A stretch of 10,914 nucleotides of DNA from DATIHT01 sp964348615 (lineage in GTDB: Bacteria; Patescibacteriota; Microgenomatia; Curtissbacterales; GWA2-41-24): assembly GCA_964348615.1 (NCBI GenBank), contig CAYGDE010000020.1:1-10914 (forward strand). The letters run 5' to 3'. Position 1 is the first letter of the stretch. Every line of letters starts with the position of its first letter. Of the stretch, positions 1-5,597 are shown in pieces. Made by a program: the position numbers and the translations under genes. The notes below the pieces were generated by a model. That model saw nothing but the letters and a program-made list of their open reading frames with translations, ran no database searches and was not told the DNA's origin.

Positions 1-25
1 AGTATATCAAAACACCCATTTGTGT

Positions 26-31
26 TAAAAT
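26..31 (+). promoter_or_regulatory. -10 box TAAAAT ahead of tRNA-Leu(CAG)
   Basis: TAAAAT ends 9 nt before the mature 5' end of the first tRNA. The divergent tRNA-Leu(TAG) at 5564 has the same hexamer at the same distance. No clear -35 box is visible in the few bases upstream. The position suggests a very short 5' leader. Confidence 0.4.
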
Positions 32-40
32 TTTGTTCGT

Positions 41-124
41 GCCGAAGTGGCGGAACTGGCAGACGCGCAGCGTTCAGAGCGCTGTGAGCGCAAGCTCGTG
101 GAGGTTCGAGTCCTCTCTTCGGCA
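41..124 (+). tRNA. tRNA-Leu (anticodon CAG)
   Basis: The acceptor stem GCCGAAG (41-47) pairs fully with CTTCGGC (117-123), followed by A as discriminator base. The anticodon arm CAGCG-TTCAGAG-CGCTG puts CAG at positions 34-36, reading the codon CTG. A long variable arm of the class II type and a T loop TTCGAGT confirm a leucine tRNA. CCA is not encoded, since CTG follows the discriminator, so a CCA-adding enzyme must finish it. Confidence 0.95.
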
Positions 125-140
125 CTGCAGAGAAATTTTG

Positions 141-146
141 TATAAT
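141..146 (+). promoter_or_regulatory. -10 box TATAAT ahead of tRNA-Leu(GAG)
   Basis: This is a perfect TATAAT lying 8 nt upstream of the tRNA-Leu(GAG) 5' end, in the short spacer after the first tRNA. It suggests the second tRNA has its own start site rather than relying only on read-through. No convincing -35 element is seen; that position falls inside the preceding tRNA. Confidence 0.5.
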
Positions 147-154
147 CAAAACGC

Positions 155-237
155 GCGGACGTGGCGGAATTTGGTATACGCGTACGCTTGAGGTGCGTAT
201 CCCGCAAGGGTTGGAGGTTCGAGTCCTCTCGTCCGCA
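155..237 (+). tRNA. tRNA-Leu (anticodon GAG)
   Basis: The acceptor GCGGACG (155-161) pairs with CGTCCGC (230-236), with A237 as discriminator. The anticodon arm TACGC-TTGAGGT-GCGTA gives anticodon GAG, reading CTC/CTT. A long variable arm with a CCCGCAAGGG hairpin marks a class II leucine tRNA. The T arm GAGG-TTCGAGT-CCTC matches that of the neighbouring tRNA-Leu(CAG). No CCA is encoded. Confidence 0.95.
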
Positions 238-257
238 CAGTAGTGCAGGCTATAGTT

Positions 258-294
258 CCGAGTCAGCGAGGAATTCAACTCCTGTCCTCGGCAC
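258..294 (+). pseudogene. Possible tRNA 3'-half remnant
   Basis: CCGAG (258-262) can pair with CTCGG (287-291), enclosing a small AGGA/TCCT hairpin with the 7-nt loop ATTCAAC. The layout resembles an acceptor stem stacked on a T arm. The tail TCCTCGGCAC is identical to the 3' end of the tRNA-Leu(TAG) encoded at 5484-5564. No D arm or anticodon arm can be drawn and the T stem is imperfect, so this is probably a decayed or partial tRNA copy rather than a working tRNA. A chance resemblance cannot be excluded. Confidence 0.4.
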
Positions 295-302
295 ATTTTT
301 GA

Positions 303-308
303 TAAAAT
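303..308 (+). promoter_or_regulatory. -10-like TAAAAT before tRNA-Val/tRNA-Phe
   Basis: TAAAAT ends 4 nt before the tRNA-Val 5' end, closer than the 8-9 nt at the other tRNA promoters here. It may be the promoter of the Val-Phe pair, or just AT-rich spacer. Confidence 0.25.
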
Positions 309-312
309 AAAA

Positions 313-385
313 GGGCACTTAGCTCAGCTGGTAGAGCGTCGCATTTACACTGCGAAGGTCGGGGGTCCGAGCCCCTCAGTGCCCA
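313..385 (+). tRNA. tRNA-Val (anticodon TAC)
   Basis: The acceptor GGGCACT (313-319) pairs with AGTGCCC (378-384), with A385 as discriminator. The anticodon arm TCGCA-TTTACAC-TGCGA gives TAC, which reads GTA and by wobble other GTN codons. D and T arms are normal. There is no encoded CCA. The next tRNA begins after only one base (386), so the two must be cut apart from a common precursor. Confidence 0.95.
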
Positions 386-386
386 C

Positions 387-459
387 GCCGGGGTGGCAGA
401 GGTGGTCAACGCACCCGTCTGAAAAACGGGCTATGTCAGTTCGATTCTGACCCCCGGCA
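387..459 (+). tRNA. tRNA-Phe (anticodon GAA)
   Basis: The acceptor GCCGGGG (387-393) pairs with CCCCGGC (452-458), with A459 as discriminator. The anticodon arm CCCGT-CTGAAAA-ACGGG places GAA in the anticodon. T arm GTCAG-TTCGATT-CTGAC is fully paired. No CCA is encoded. It follows tRNA-Val after a single nucleotide. Confidence 0.95.
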
Positions 460-497
460 CAAATTTTTGCACACGTTTTTTAAAATTTGTGGTAATC

Positions 498-503
498 TAT
501 AAT
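498..503 (+). promoter_or_regulatory. TATAAT box in the gap after the tRNA cluster
   Basis: This is a perfect TATAAT in the otherwise uninterpreted stretch 460-670. A T-run at 476-481 sits at about -35 distance but is a poor -35 match. An ATG follows at 515, opening the interrupted frame described separately. Nothing else in 460-670 can be assigned with confidence. Confidence 0.3.
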
Positions 504-514
504 CCACAATCAGA

Positions 515-697
515 ATGGCCTCAAGATTAGAATCGGACACAAAACCCGTCTCAGTTACAATATCTCCAAGTGCTCGGTTAGGACCGAAAATTGAATGGTA
601 GGATAGGGAAGTGCCAGTTTGGAAGTACCAGAAAGATCTCCTGGTCAGTTGCCTCCAAAACACAAAGTGTCATTCTAGAATGAGAACAAATCGATAA
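515..697 (+). pseudogene. Possible decayed small ORF with in-frame TAG
   Basis: An ATG at 515 opens a 28-codon frame (MASRLESD...) closed by TAG at 599-601. The same frame then continues for 31 more sense codons to TAA at 695-697. The TATAAT at 498-503 lies just upstream. Both halves have a mixed, protein-like composition, and the 3' end overlaps the convergent gene ending at 675. I do not recognise a family. It could be a nonsense-mutated remnant, a real 28-residue peptide, or chance; the opposite strand is also open here, which lowers confidence. Confidence 0.2.
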
Positions 698-1706
698 AGC
701 GCGAGAAAAACCCTTGTTTTATGTCGATTAGTCTACCGTCTGTTGCAGAAACAGTCGTCTTAATTTTAATTTCCACAGGCAGAAGCCCTAATAGTTCTTG
801 GTCACGAACTCCGCTAATTACATAAGCTGGTTCGCTATCGATATCTGTAAGTTCTATTCCAGCATTTTCTATTGTCGACAATAATGTGTCTTGCGCAGCT
901 GCAGTTCCTTCAGGAGTGGTCGATGGAGGCTGCTGGGGCTCTTCTGTTCTTGTTAAAATCCCCGCTTTTATCATATTTTGGATTGCAATGTCAGGAAGAA
1001 TAGTAACAACTTTTATTCCCTGCGGAGTAGTTACGAAAAGCTCTCCAGTTAACGGGTTTATAGAAAGTGGGAAATTTGTCCTGACTCTTCTGCCTTTTTG
1101 GACAAAACCCAACTCTGCAGACCCTGTGGCAATTTCGATATCATCGTCTTCCAACTTGTCTTCTAATCCCTCAAGCAGTTCTTCTTCCTCGTCTTCGTCT
1201 AAGTCTACATCTTCACCTAGTTCATTTTTTATTTTTGTAACAAATTTATCTCCTTCGCGTTCAAATTCTATTTTTAACCCACCAAACCTGTATTTTGTTT
1301 TTTCCTTCCCATCTTCAATTTCTGTTTCGAACTCACCATCTGCATTTTTAACTTTTACCTTAGTTTTTCCACCTTCGGTTTCTACCTCTGTTTTGGTATC
1401 TCCAAACTCCGATTTACTTTTTATCGAGTTTGATCCAGATTTCGAATTTTCCGTACCCTCCAACGACTTTTTTAAAATTTCTTCTTCCAGTTCTGCCTGC
1501 TTTTTAAAAGCCTCTTCTGCCTCCTCCTCTTGTTTTGTCAACTCCTCGTTACCGTCGCGGTCCGATAATACTTTTCCAACTTTTTGCTTTTGGCTGTTTT
1601 CAGAACTTATAGACTGGGCAACGCTAAGGGAAATTATTAAAAGCGATATGAAAAAAAGAGGAATAATGTGGACAAAACCTCTTTGGTTTGGCAGATGAAA
1701 CTTCAT
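675..1706 (-). CDS. Acidic, membrane-anchored or secreted protein of unknown function
   Basis: This 343-residue protein has an N-terminal export segment, residues 11-30 being a strongly hydrophobic stretch. It is preceded by NQRGF (7-11), a G|F junction like that cut by prepilin-type peptidases, but the Glu typical at +5 is missing. Residues 52-86 are Glu/Lys-rich and probably helical. Residues 97-160 look like repeated short beta strands alternating Lys and Glu. Residues 165-189 are almost purely Asp/Glu. A conserved-looking domain follows (TNFPLSINPLTGELFVTT at 210-227), then a Pro/Thr linker (257-268) and a C-terminal domain containing LLGLLPVEIKIKTTVSA (305-321). From memory, similar C-termini recur in Microgenomates secreted proteins of unknown role; this is not verified. 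The start is ATG with no Shine-Dalgarno site but a TGTAAT box 7 nt upstream, consistent with a leaderless message. Confidence 0.8.
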   Translation of the reverse strand: MKFHLPNQRGFVHIIPLFFISLLIISLSVAQSISSENSQKQKVGKVLSDRDGNEELTKQEEEAEEAFKKQAELEEEILKKSLEGTENSKSGSNSIKSKSEFGDTKTEVETEGGKTKVKVKNADGEFETEIEDGKEKTKYRFGGLKIEFEREGDKFVTKIKNELGEDVDLDEDEEEELLEGLEDKLEDDDIEIATGSAELGFVQKGRRVRTNFPLSINPLTGELFVTTPQGIKVVTILPDIAIQNMIKAGILTRTEEPQQPPSTTPEGTAAAQDTLLSTIENAGIELTDIDSEPAYVISGVRDQELLGLLPVEIKIKTTVSATDGRLIDIKQGFFSRFIDLFSF

Positions 1707-1713
1707 AATTACA

Positions 1714-1719
1714 ATTACA
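1714..1719 (-). promoter_or_regulatory. TGTAAT -10-like box of the acidic secreted protein gene
   Basis: Read on the minus strand, TGTAAT (5 of 6 matches to TATAAT) sits exactly 7 nt before the ATG at 1706. This spacing would put transcription initiation at or next to the start codon, as with the boxes at murT and at 5416 and 5584. No -35 box is evident. Confidence 0.4.
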
Positions 1720-1788
1720 TACTCAAGATTAATTTATCTAACTACCCTTGTCAAGAAATGGCCACTACCGGTAAATCCTGGAGCTAAT

Positions 1789-2403
1789 TTGACTCAAAAG
1801 GCGAAAAATGTCATAGTATTAGGCGCGGGCAGCATGTTTAAAAAAATTGCAATTGTAGCCTCTTGGTTTTTTATAGCTCCAGCAGCTTTTATCTTACTTT
1901 CCCTTCTTCTTGTTCAGCACAAAAAAATTAACAGCCTGCAAAAAACTACCCCGGCAATTACAGCCATTGAACTTACAAATATCAACCAGATAGAAGGCGC
2001 GGTTTTAGGACAAAAAATAGAAGATTTACGGCCTGTTTATGTTTCAAACTTTCTCAAAAACACACCGCTTGAACCATACTCAAACTACATTGTTGAAATT
2101 GCGGACTTGTACGGAATAGACTACCGGCTCATTCCTGCAGTTGCCATGAAAGAATCCGGGGCAGGCAGGGCAATTGTAGAATCTACACACAATGCCTGGG
2201 GTTTCGAAAATGGCAGGACTGTTTGGCCCAGTTGGGAAGCAGCAATAAACGATGTTGGTAAAACTTTCAAAAACCGTTACGCGGACAAAGGCTTAAAAAC
2301 CCCAGATGAAATAATGCCGATTTACGCACCTCCGCAGCTTCTTACGGGCGCCACATGGGCAAGGGACGTAAACAAATTCTACGAAAAACTCTCTAATCTT
2401 TAG
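1789..2403 (+). CDS. Membrane-anchored lysozyme-like peptidoglycan hydrolase
   Basis: This 204-residue protein has a single N-terminal membrane segment (about residues 20-42) and an extracytoplasmic lysozyme-fold domain (about 85-204). The motif IPAVAMKESGAG (115-126) has the form of the soluble lytic transglycosylase/lysozyme active site, with E122 as likely catalytic acid. It is followed by HNAWGFENG (134-142) and PSWEAAINDV (147-156), the pattern of lysozyme-like enzymes that cleave the glycan strand. The TTG start at 1789 has GGAG five bases upstream. An in-frame ATG at 1834 (residue 16) would give a cleaner lysine-then-hydrophobic signal anchor but lacks a ribosome site, so either start is possible. 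It lies 41 bp before murT on the same strand, which fits a role in wall remodelling. The exact bond cleaved is not known. Confidence 0.75.
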   Translation: MTQKAKNVIVLGAGSMFKKIAIVASWFFIAPAAFILLSLLLVQHKKINSLQKTTPAITAIELTNINQIEGAVLGQKIEDLRPVYVSNFLKNTPLEPYSNYIVEIADLYGIDYRLIPAVAMKESGAGRAIVESTHNAWGFENGRTVWPSWEAAINDVGKTFKNRYADKGLKTPDEIMPIYAPPQLLTGATWARDVNKFYEKLSNL

Positions 2404-2431
2404 TCGTTAGACTTTAGCCCCCCAGACAGCT

Positions 2432-2437
2432 TACAAT
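2432..2437 (+). promoter_or_regulatory. TACAAT -10 box of murT-gatD
   Basis: TACAAT ends 7 nt before the murT ATG at 2445, and there is no Shine-Dalgarno site between them. This predicts a leaderless murT transcript. No good -35 is present at 16-18 bp spacing; the nearest candidate, TTAGAC (2407-2412), is 19 bp away. Confidence 0.45.
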
Positions 2438-2444
2438 TTCTTAT

Positions 2445-3839
2445 ATGGATCTGCGGCTTTACACGGCCATTCTGGTTGGAAAAACTATCGCGCTTATAAA
2501 CAAAATAACAGGCTCCGGAGCAACAGCCGCACCGGGGCTATATGCCTTAAAAGTCGACAAAAACATTGTTAAAAAGCTTTCCAAAAATATAAGCGGTGGA
2601 AACATATTGATTTCCGGAACAAATGGTAAAACAACAACGTCAAGGCTTATTGCAAACGTTCTTTCCAAAAAATACAAATTAATCCACAACCGACAAGGGT
2701 CAAATCTTTTGCGAGGCTTAGCATCTACTTTAATATCTCAAAGTTCAATTTTGGGCAAAATTGAAGCCGATATTGCGCTTTGGGAAATAGATGAAGCAAC
2801 GCTTCCGCAAGCAATCGACGAGACAAACCCAAAAATTATTACTCTTTTGAACCTATTCCGCGACCAGCTAGACAGATACGGGGAAGTAGACACAACAAGG
2901 GCAAAATGGCAACAAAGCCTTAAAAATTTAAAAAAAGATGTTACGCTTATTCTAAACGCAGACGATCCTGGAATAACAATTTTGGCAAAAAGTTTCGGGG
3001 GCAAAGTTGTTTACTTTGGAATCGAAGACAAAAAATTAAACCTGGCAAAAATAACCCAAGTTTCCGATATTAAATTCTGTCCAAACTGCAACGCAAAACT
3101 TAGCTACACTGTAAATCTTTCTGCACAAATGGGCCACTACTTATGTCCAACTTGCCCCTTTAAACGGCCAAAACCGCAAGTATTTGCATCCAACTTAAAA
3201 TTCAACAATGATTTTTCCACCACAATAGACGTCTCAACGTCAGAAAAGTTAACAGATAACGGTTCACAGTTCACAGTTCAATATCAACTGCCAGGTTTGT
3301 ATAACGTATACAATATCCTTGCTGCAACGGCCAGCTCACAAACAATTGGCATTGACGAAAAAAAGATCTCAACTTCTTTCATGGATTTTTCTGCCGCCTT
3401 CGGACGATTTCAGTCAGTTACAATCGGAACAAAAAAAGCAACCATCTTTTTAATAAAAAACCCAACAGGTGCAAATGAGGTAATAAGAATTATTGCGACC
3501 CAAAAAAACCTAAATGTTCTTGCGGTTTTAAACGATAAAATTGCGGACGGCCGCGACGTTTCCTGGATTTGGGATACCAATTGGGAAGTGATAGTTCCCA
3601 AAATTAAAAATTTGACAATAAGTGGAACAAGATGTTGGGACCTTGCAACCCGTATCAAATACACAGATTTCAAATTGAACAAAAATAATGTATATGAAGA
3701 CATAAACTACTCACTAAAAAAATCTTTAGAAAATATGAACACCAAAGATACTCTTATAATATTGCCAACATATACAGCTATGTTAGAAATTCAAAAAAAC
3801 TTGCAAAAACAGGGAGGGGGACCGTGGCACAAAGACTAA
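2445..3839 (+). CDS. murT: Lipid II isoglutaminyl synthase, MurT subunit
   Basis: MurT is the Mur-ligase-like subunit of the MurT/GatD complex. It uses ATP to activate the alpha-carboxyl of D-Glu in lipid II so that it can be amidated to D-isoglutamine at the inner face of the membrane. The 464-residue protein shows the Mur ligase P-loop GTNGKTT (58-64), the central motif NLFRDQLDRYGEVD (136-149) and an inserted four-Cys zinc ribbon typical of MurT (CPNC at 212-215, CPTC at 234-237). It also has FGRFQ (319-323), NPTGANE (339-345) and the C-terminal-domain motif ADGRDVSWIWD (367-377). From the family, an Asp in that last motif is thought to complete the catalytic triad of GatD. The length is close to the roughly 440 residues of Gram-positive MurT. 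The gene overlaps gatD by 16 nt and appears leaderless. Confidence 0.95.
   Translation: MDLRLYTAILVGKTIALINKITGSGATAAPGLYALKVDKNIVKKLSKNISGGNILISGTNGKTTTSRLIANVLSKKYKLIHNRQGSNLLRGLASTLISQSSILGKIEADIALWEIDEATLPQAIDETNPKIITLLNLFRDQLDRYGEVDTTRAKWQQSLKNLKKDVTLILNADDPGITILAKSFGGKVVYFGIEDKKLNLAKITQVSDIKFCPNCNAKLSYTVNLSAQMGHYLCPTCPFKRPKPQVFASNLKFNNDFSTTIDVSTSEKLTDNGSQFTVQYQLPGLYNVYNILAATASSQTIGIDEKKISTSFMDFSAAFGRFQSVTIGTKKATIFLIKNPTGANEVIRIIATQKNLNVLAVLNDKIADGRDVSWIWDTNWEVIVPKIKNLTISGTRCWDLATRIKYTDFKLNKNNVYEDINYSLKKSLENMNTKDTLIILPTYTAMLEIQKNLQKQGGGPWHKD
3812..3820 (+). promoter_or_regulatory. Strong Shine-Dalgarno site deciding the gatD GTG start
   Basis: GGGAGGGGG contains a full GGAGG core (3813-3817), with 6 nt before the GTG at 3824. 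It lies inside the last codons of murT, so gatD is translated internally from the polycistronic message. This contrasts with murT itself, which has no such site. Confidence 0.8.
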
Positions 3840-4561
3840 ATATCTGTCATCTATACGCCGACATCATGGACACATACGGTGATATGGGTAACATCATCGC
3901 CATCCAGAAAAGATGCCAGTGGCGAGGAATTGAGGTAAAGGTATCAAACATAAGTCTTGGTGGTCCACTTTCCACTTCGGAAAGTCCTTTTGACTTTTAC
4001 TTTTTTGGCGGAGGCCAAGACAAAGCACAAGAAATAGTGGGGCTAGATTTACAAAAAAAAGCTAAGGATTTGAAAAAAGAAATAGAAGCTGGAGCAGTCT
4101 TACTTTCTATCTGTGGCGGGTATCAGCTATTACAAAATTATTTTAAAACCTTAGACGGGTTTGAAATAAAAGGTATCGGAATCTTCGACGCATATACCAA
4201 AGGTTCAACCCAACGAATGATTGGCAATTTATTGATAGAGGCCAGTTTCCAATTACCAGAGACCAATAATTTAATCGGATTTGAGAATCATAGCGGCAAA
4301 ACTTATCTGTCTGCAAACCTTCAACCTCTAGGCTCTGTTGTTAAAGGTTTTGGCAACAATGGGGAAGATAAAACCGAAGGTGCAGTCTACAAAAATGCTT
4401 TTGGTTGTTACCTCCACGGGTCACTCCTTCCCAAAAACCCGCACTTTGCAGATTTTCTAATATCAAAAGCCCTACAACGTCGATACGGTAAGGTCAAACT
4501 GGAACCGCAAGACGATTCCATCGAATGGCAAGCCCACCAATCTGCGATAAAAGAACTCTAA
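3824..4561 (+). CDS. gatD: Lipid II isoglutaminyl synthase, glutamine amidotransferase subunit GatD
   Basis: GatD is the class I (triad type) glutaminase that frees ammonia from glutamine and passes it to MurT for amidation of the lipid II stem peptide. The 245-residue protein, close to the ~243 of Staphylococcus aureus GatD, has the early motif YADIMDTYGDMGN (11-23) and the oxyanion region FFGGGQD (60-66). The nucleophile Cys97 lies in ICGGYQ (96-101), Arg131 in STQRMIGN (128-135) is at the expected glutamine-binding site, and the catalytic His198 is in CYLHGSLLPKNP (195-206). The third triad member is expected to come from MurT. The gene starts with GTG inside the murT 3' end behind a strong ribosome site and stops 5 bp before a convergent gene. 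Homology to cobyric acid synthase amidotransferases is expected, but the murT partner settles the call. Confidence 0.95.
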   Translation: MAQRLNICHLYADIMDTYGDMGNIIAIQKRCQWRGIEVKVSNISLGGPLSTSESPFDFYFFGGGQDKAQEIVGLDLQKKAKDLKKEIEAGAVLLSICGGYQLLQNYFKTLDGFEIKGIGIFDAYTKGSTQRMIGNLLIEASFQLPETNNLIGFENHSGKTYLSANLQPLGSVVKGFGNNGEDKTEGAVYKNAFGCYLHGSLLPKNPHFADFLISKALQRRYGKVKLEPQDDSIEWQAHQSAIKEL

Positions 4562-4566
4562 AGAAT

Positions 4567-5409
4567 TTACTCCGTACTCGCTGCCAAAAAAACAGGATTT
4601 ACCTCTTCCAGATATAGTTCAAAACCTCGGCTTACTGCTTCTATATATGTTGTGCTTTGAGGATTCCCAAACCTGAACACCTCTTTCCAAAAGTTTTCTT
4701 GACCTTTGCCCGAATATGACGGCGCGCTGGAAACATAAATAACGTTTGTAGAGGTTTCGTATCCAGGCAATCTTCTTACTACATCTACCAAGTCCGGATC
4801 GGAAATATCGCCGTAAGTAGAAACAATATTGTTATTCCTAGCAAGACCTTGAAGGGTTTCAAATTCGTCAACTATAATGGCAGGAACTGGAATCATATCT
4901 CCTCTTAAGACATATTTTAATTCCCCCCAAATTTCTGCAGGCGAATCGTGAAATTGCTCCATGGATGACATAAGAGAAGCTTGGTGTTGAAACTGAGGAT
5001 TATGGTTCGCCATTAACGCTCTCTTTATTTTTTTTTCGTAAGCCTGCTCTGATTGTTGGAAAAAACCATTCACAAATTCATCTGTATCTTGCGCGGCCAC
5101 AAGAGCATCACTCAAAACTTTTGTAAATGCAACAACCTTAGGATTTACATCAACAACTAGTATTCCTTTAGGTTTTAGCTTCCCAAACCCCTTGACCAAA
5201 GACAGTAAAGTCCCTGCTCCTACACCTACCAGATAACCATCAAACGCTTTACTTTCTAAGCCTTCAAGAAAACCAGCATCGGCCATTTCTCCTACGCGTA
5301 GAATTGCAGGCCACCCTGGTAATTCAGTAAAAATAGGAGGGGCAAAATTAGTGTTTTTTATGGCGCGGAAATTATCCGGACCTGTCCCTGACTCTCCTTC
5401 TTTACCCAT
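4567..5409 (-). CDS. SAM-dependent methyltransferase-like protein, substrate unknown
   Basis: This 280-residue protein carries what looks like a class I methyltransferase Rossmann core. LVGVGAGT (60-67) matches the glycine-rich motif I, and VVDVNPK (85-91) ends in an acidic residue suited to bind the SAM ribose. YGDISDPD (199-206) resembles the acidic adenine-side motif, and NVIYVSSAPSY (222-232) resembles the strand carrying the catalytic loop. Residues 105-170 are helical and probably form an inserted cap. No signal peptide is seen, so it is cytoplasmic. The ATG start has no Shine-Dalgarno site but a perfect TATAAT 6 nt upstream. The gene converges on gatD with only 5 bp between stop codons and no visible terminator hairpin. 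The substrate is not deducible; a non-methylating Rossmann protein is the alternative. Confidence 0.6.
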   Translation of the reverse strand: MGKEGESGTGPDNFRAIKNTNFAPPIFTELPGWPAILRVGEMADAGFLEGLESKAFDGYLVGVGAGTLLSLVKGFGKLKPKGILVVDVNPKVVAFTKVLSDALVAAQDTDEFVNGFFQQSEQAYEKKIKRALMANHNPQFQHQASLMSSMEQFHDSPAEIWGELKYVLRGDMIPVPAIIVDEFETLQGLARNNNIVSTYGDISDPDLVDVVRRLPGYETSTNVIYVSSAPSYSGKGQENFWKEVFRFGNPQSTTYIEAVSRGFELYLEEVNPVFLAASTE

Positions 5410-5415
5410 GGCGCA

Positions 5416-5421
5416 ATTATA
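5416..5421 (-). promoter_or_regulatory. TATAAT -10 box of the methyltransferase-like gene
   Basis: A perfect TATAAT on the minus strand lies 6 nt upstream of the ATG at 5409, implying a leaderless or near-leaderless transcript. A second minus-strand TATAAT lies at 5435-5440. Neither has a convincing -35 at standard spacing. Confidence 0.5.
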
Positions 5422-5483
5422 TCAAATTCTAAACATTATAGGATTCAAAGAGAACTAAAGCAGGAGAAATAAAAATTCCCTAG

Positions 5484-5564
5484 TGCCGAGGAGAGGACTC
5501 GAACCTCCATGCCTTGCGGCACACGCTCCTAAAGCGTGCGTGTCTGCCATTTCACCACCTCGGC
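5484..5564 (-). tRNA. tRNA-Leu (anticodon TAG)
   Basis: On the minus strand the acceptor GCCGAGG (5564-5558) pairs with CCTCGGC (5491-5485), with A at 5484 as discriminator. The anticodon arm CACGC-TTTAGGA-GCGTG gives TAG, reading CTA and by wobble other CTN codons. A long variable arm containing TGCCGCAAGGCA marks a class II leucine tRNA. No CCA is encoded. It is the third Leu isoacceptor in the window. Confidence 0.95.
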
Positions 5565-5581
5565 GCAAATAGAATTTTACC

Positions 5582-5589
5582 ATTATAAT
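5582..5589. promoter_or_regulatory. Palindromic ATTATAAT: divergent -10 elements
   Basis: ATTATAAT is its own reverse complement and therefore holds a perfect TATAAT on each strand. The + strand copy (5584-5589) ends 8 nt before the ATG at 5598. On the minus strand, the copy at 5587-5582 and a nearer TAAAAT (5579-5574, 9 nt before the tRNA-Leu 5' end) could serve the tRNA. The region at -35 for the + gene lies within the tRNA gene. Confidence 0.5.
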
Positions 5590-5597
5590 AGTTGTAA

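Noticed and set aside
25..207. 60-codon frame on the minus strand across the first tRNAs
   Set aside because: It is made almost wholly of complementary tRNA-Leu sequence and is not a protein gene.
461..488. AAATTTT/AAAATTT inverted repeat after tRNA-Phe
   Set aside because: Pure A/T pairing in AT-rich DNA without a GC stem; not convincing as terminator or operator.
436..663. 75-codon minus-strand frame starting with GTG
   Set aside because: Its end runs into tRNA-Phe and its Trp/Phe/Ser-rich composition does not look like a real protein; no ribosome site or -10 box precedes it. The region is left open.
655..675. ACAC-TTT-GTGT hairpin followed by T-rich sequence after the acidic protein gene
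   Set aside because: The stem is only 4 bp and the T-run is broken, too weak to call an intrinsic terminator.
886..1698. 270-codon open frame on the + strand, Ser/Pro/Phe-rich
   Set aside because: It is the antisense shadow of the acidic secreted protein: long Ser runs mirror the Glu/Asp codons of the true gene, and it has no domain or sensible start.
3263..3280. Tandem TTCACAG repeats in murT
   Set aside because: Two and a half copies of a 7-mer encoding part of GSQFTVQ stay in frame with the gene; too short to suggest a functional repeat.
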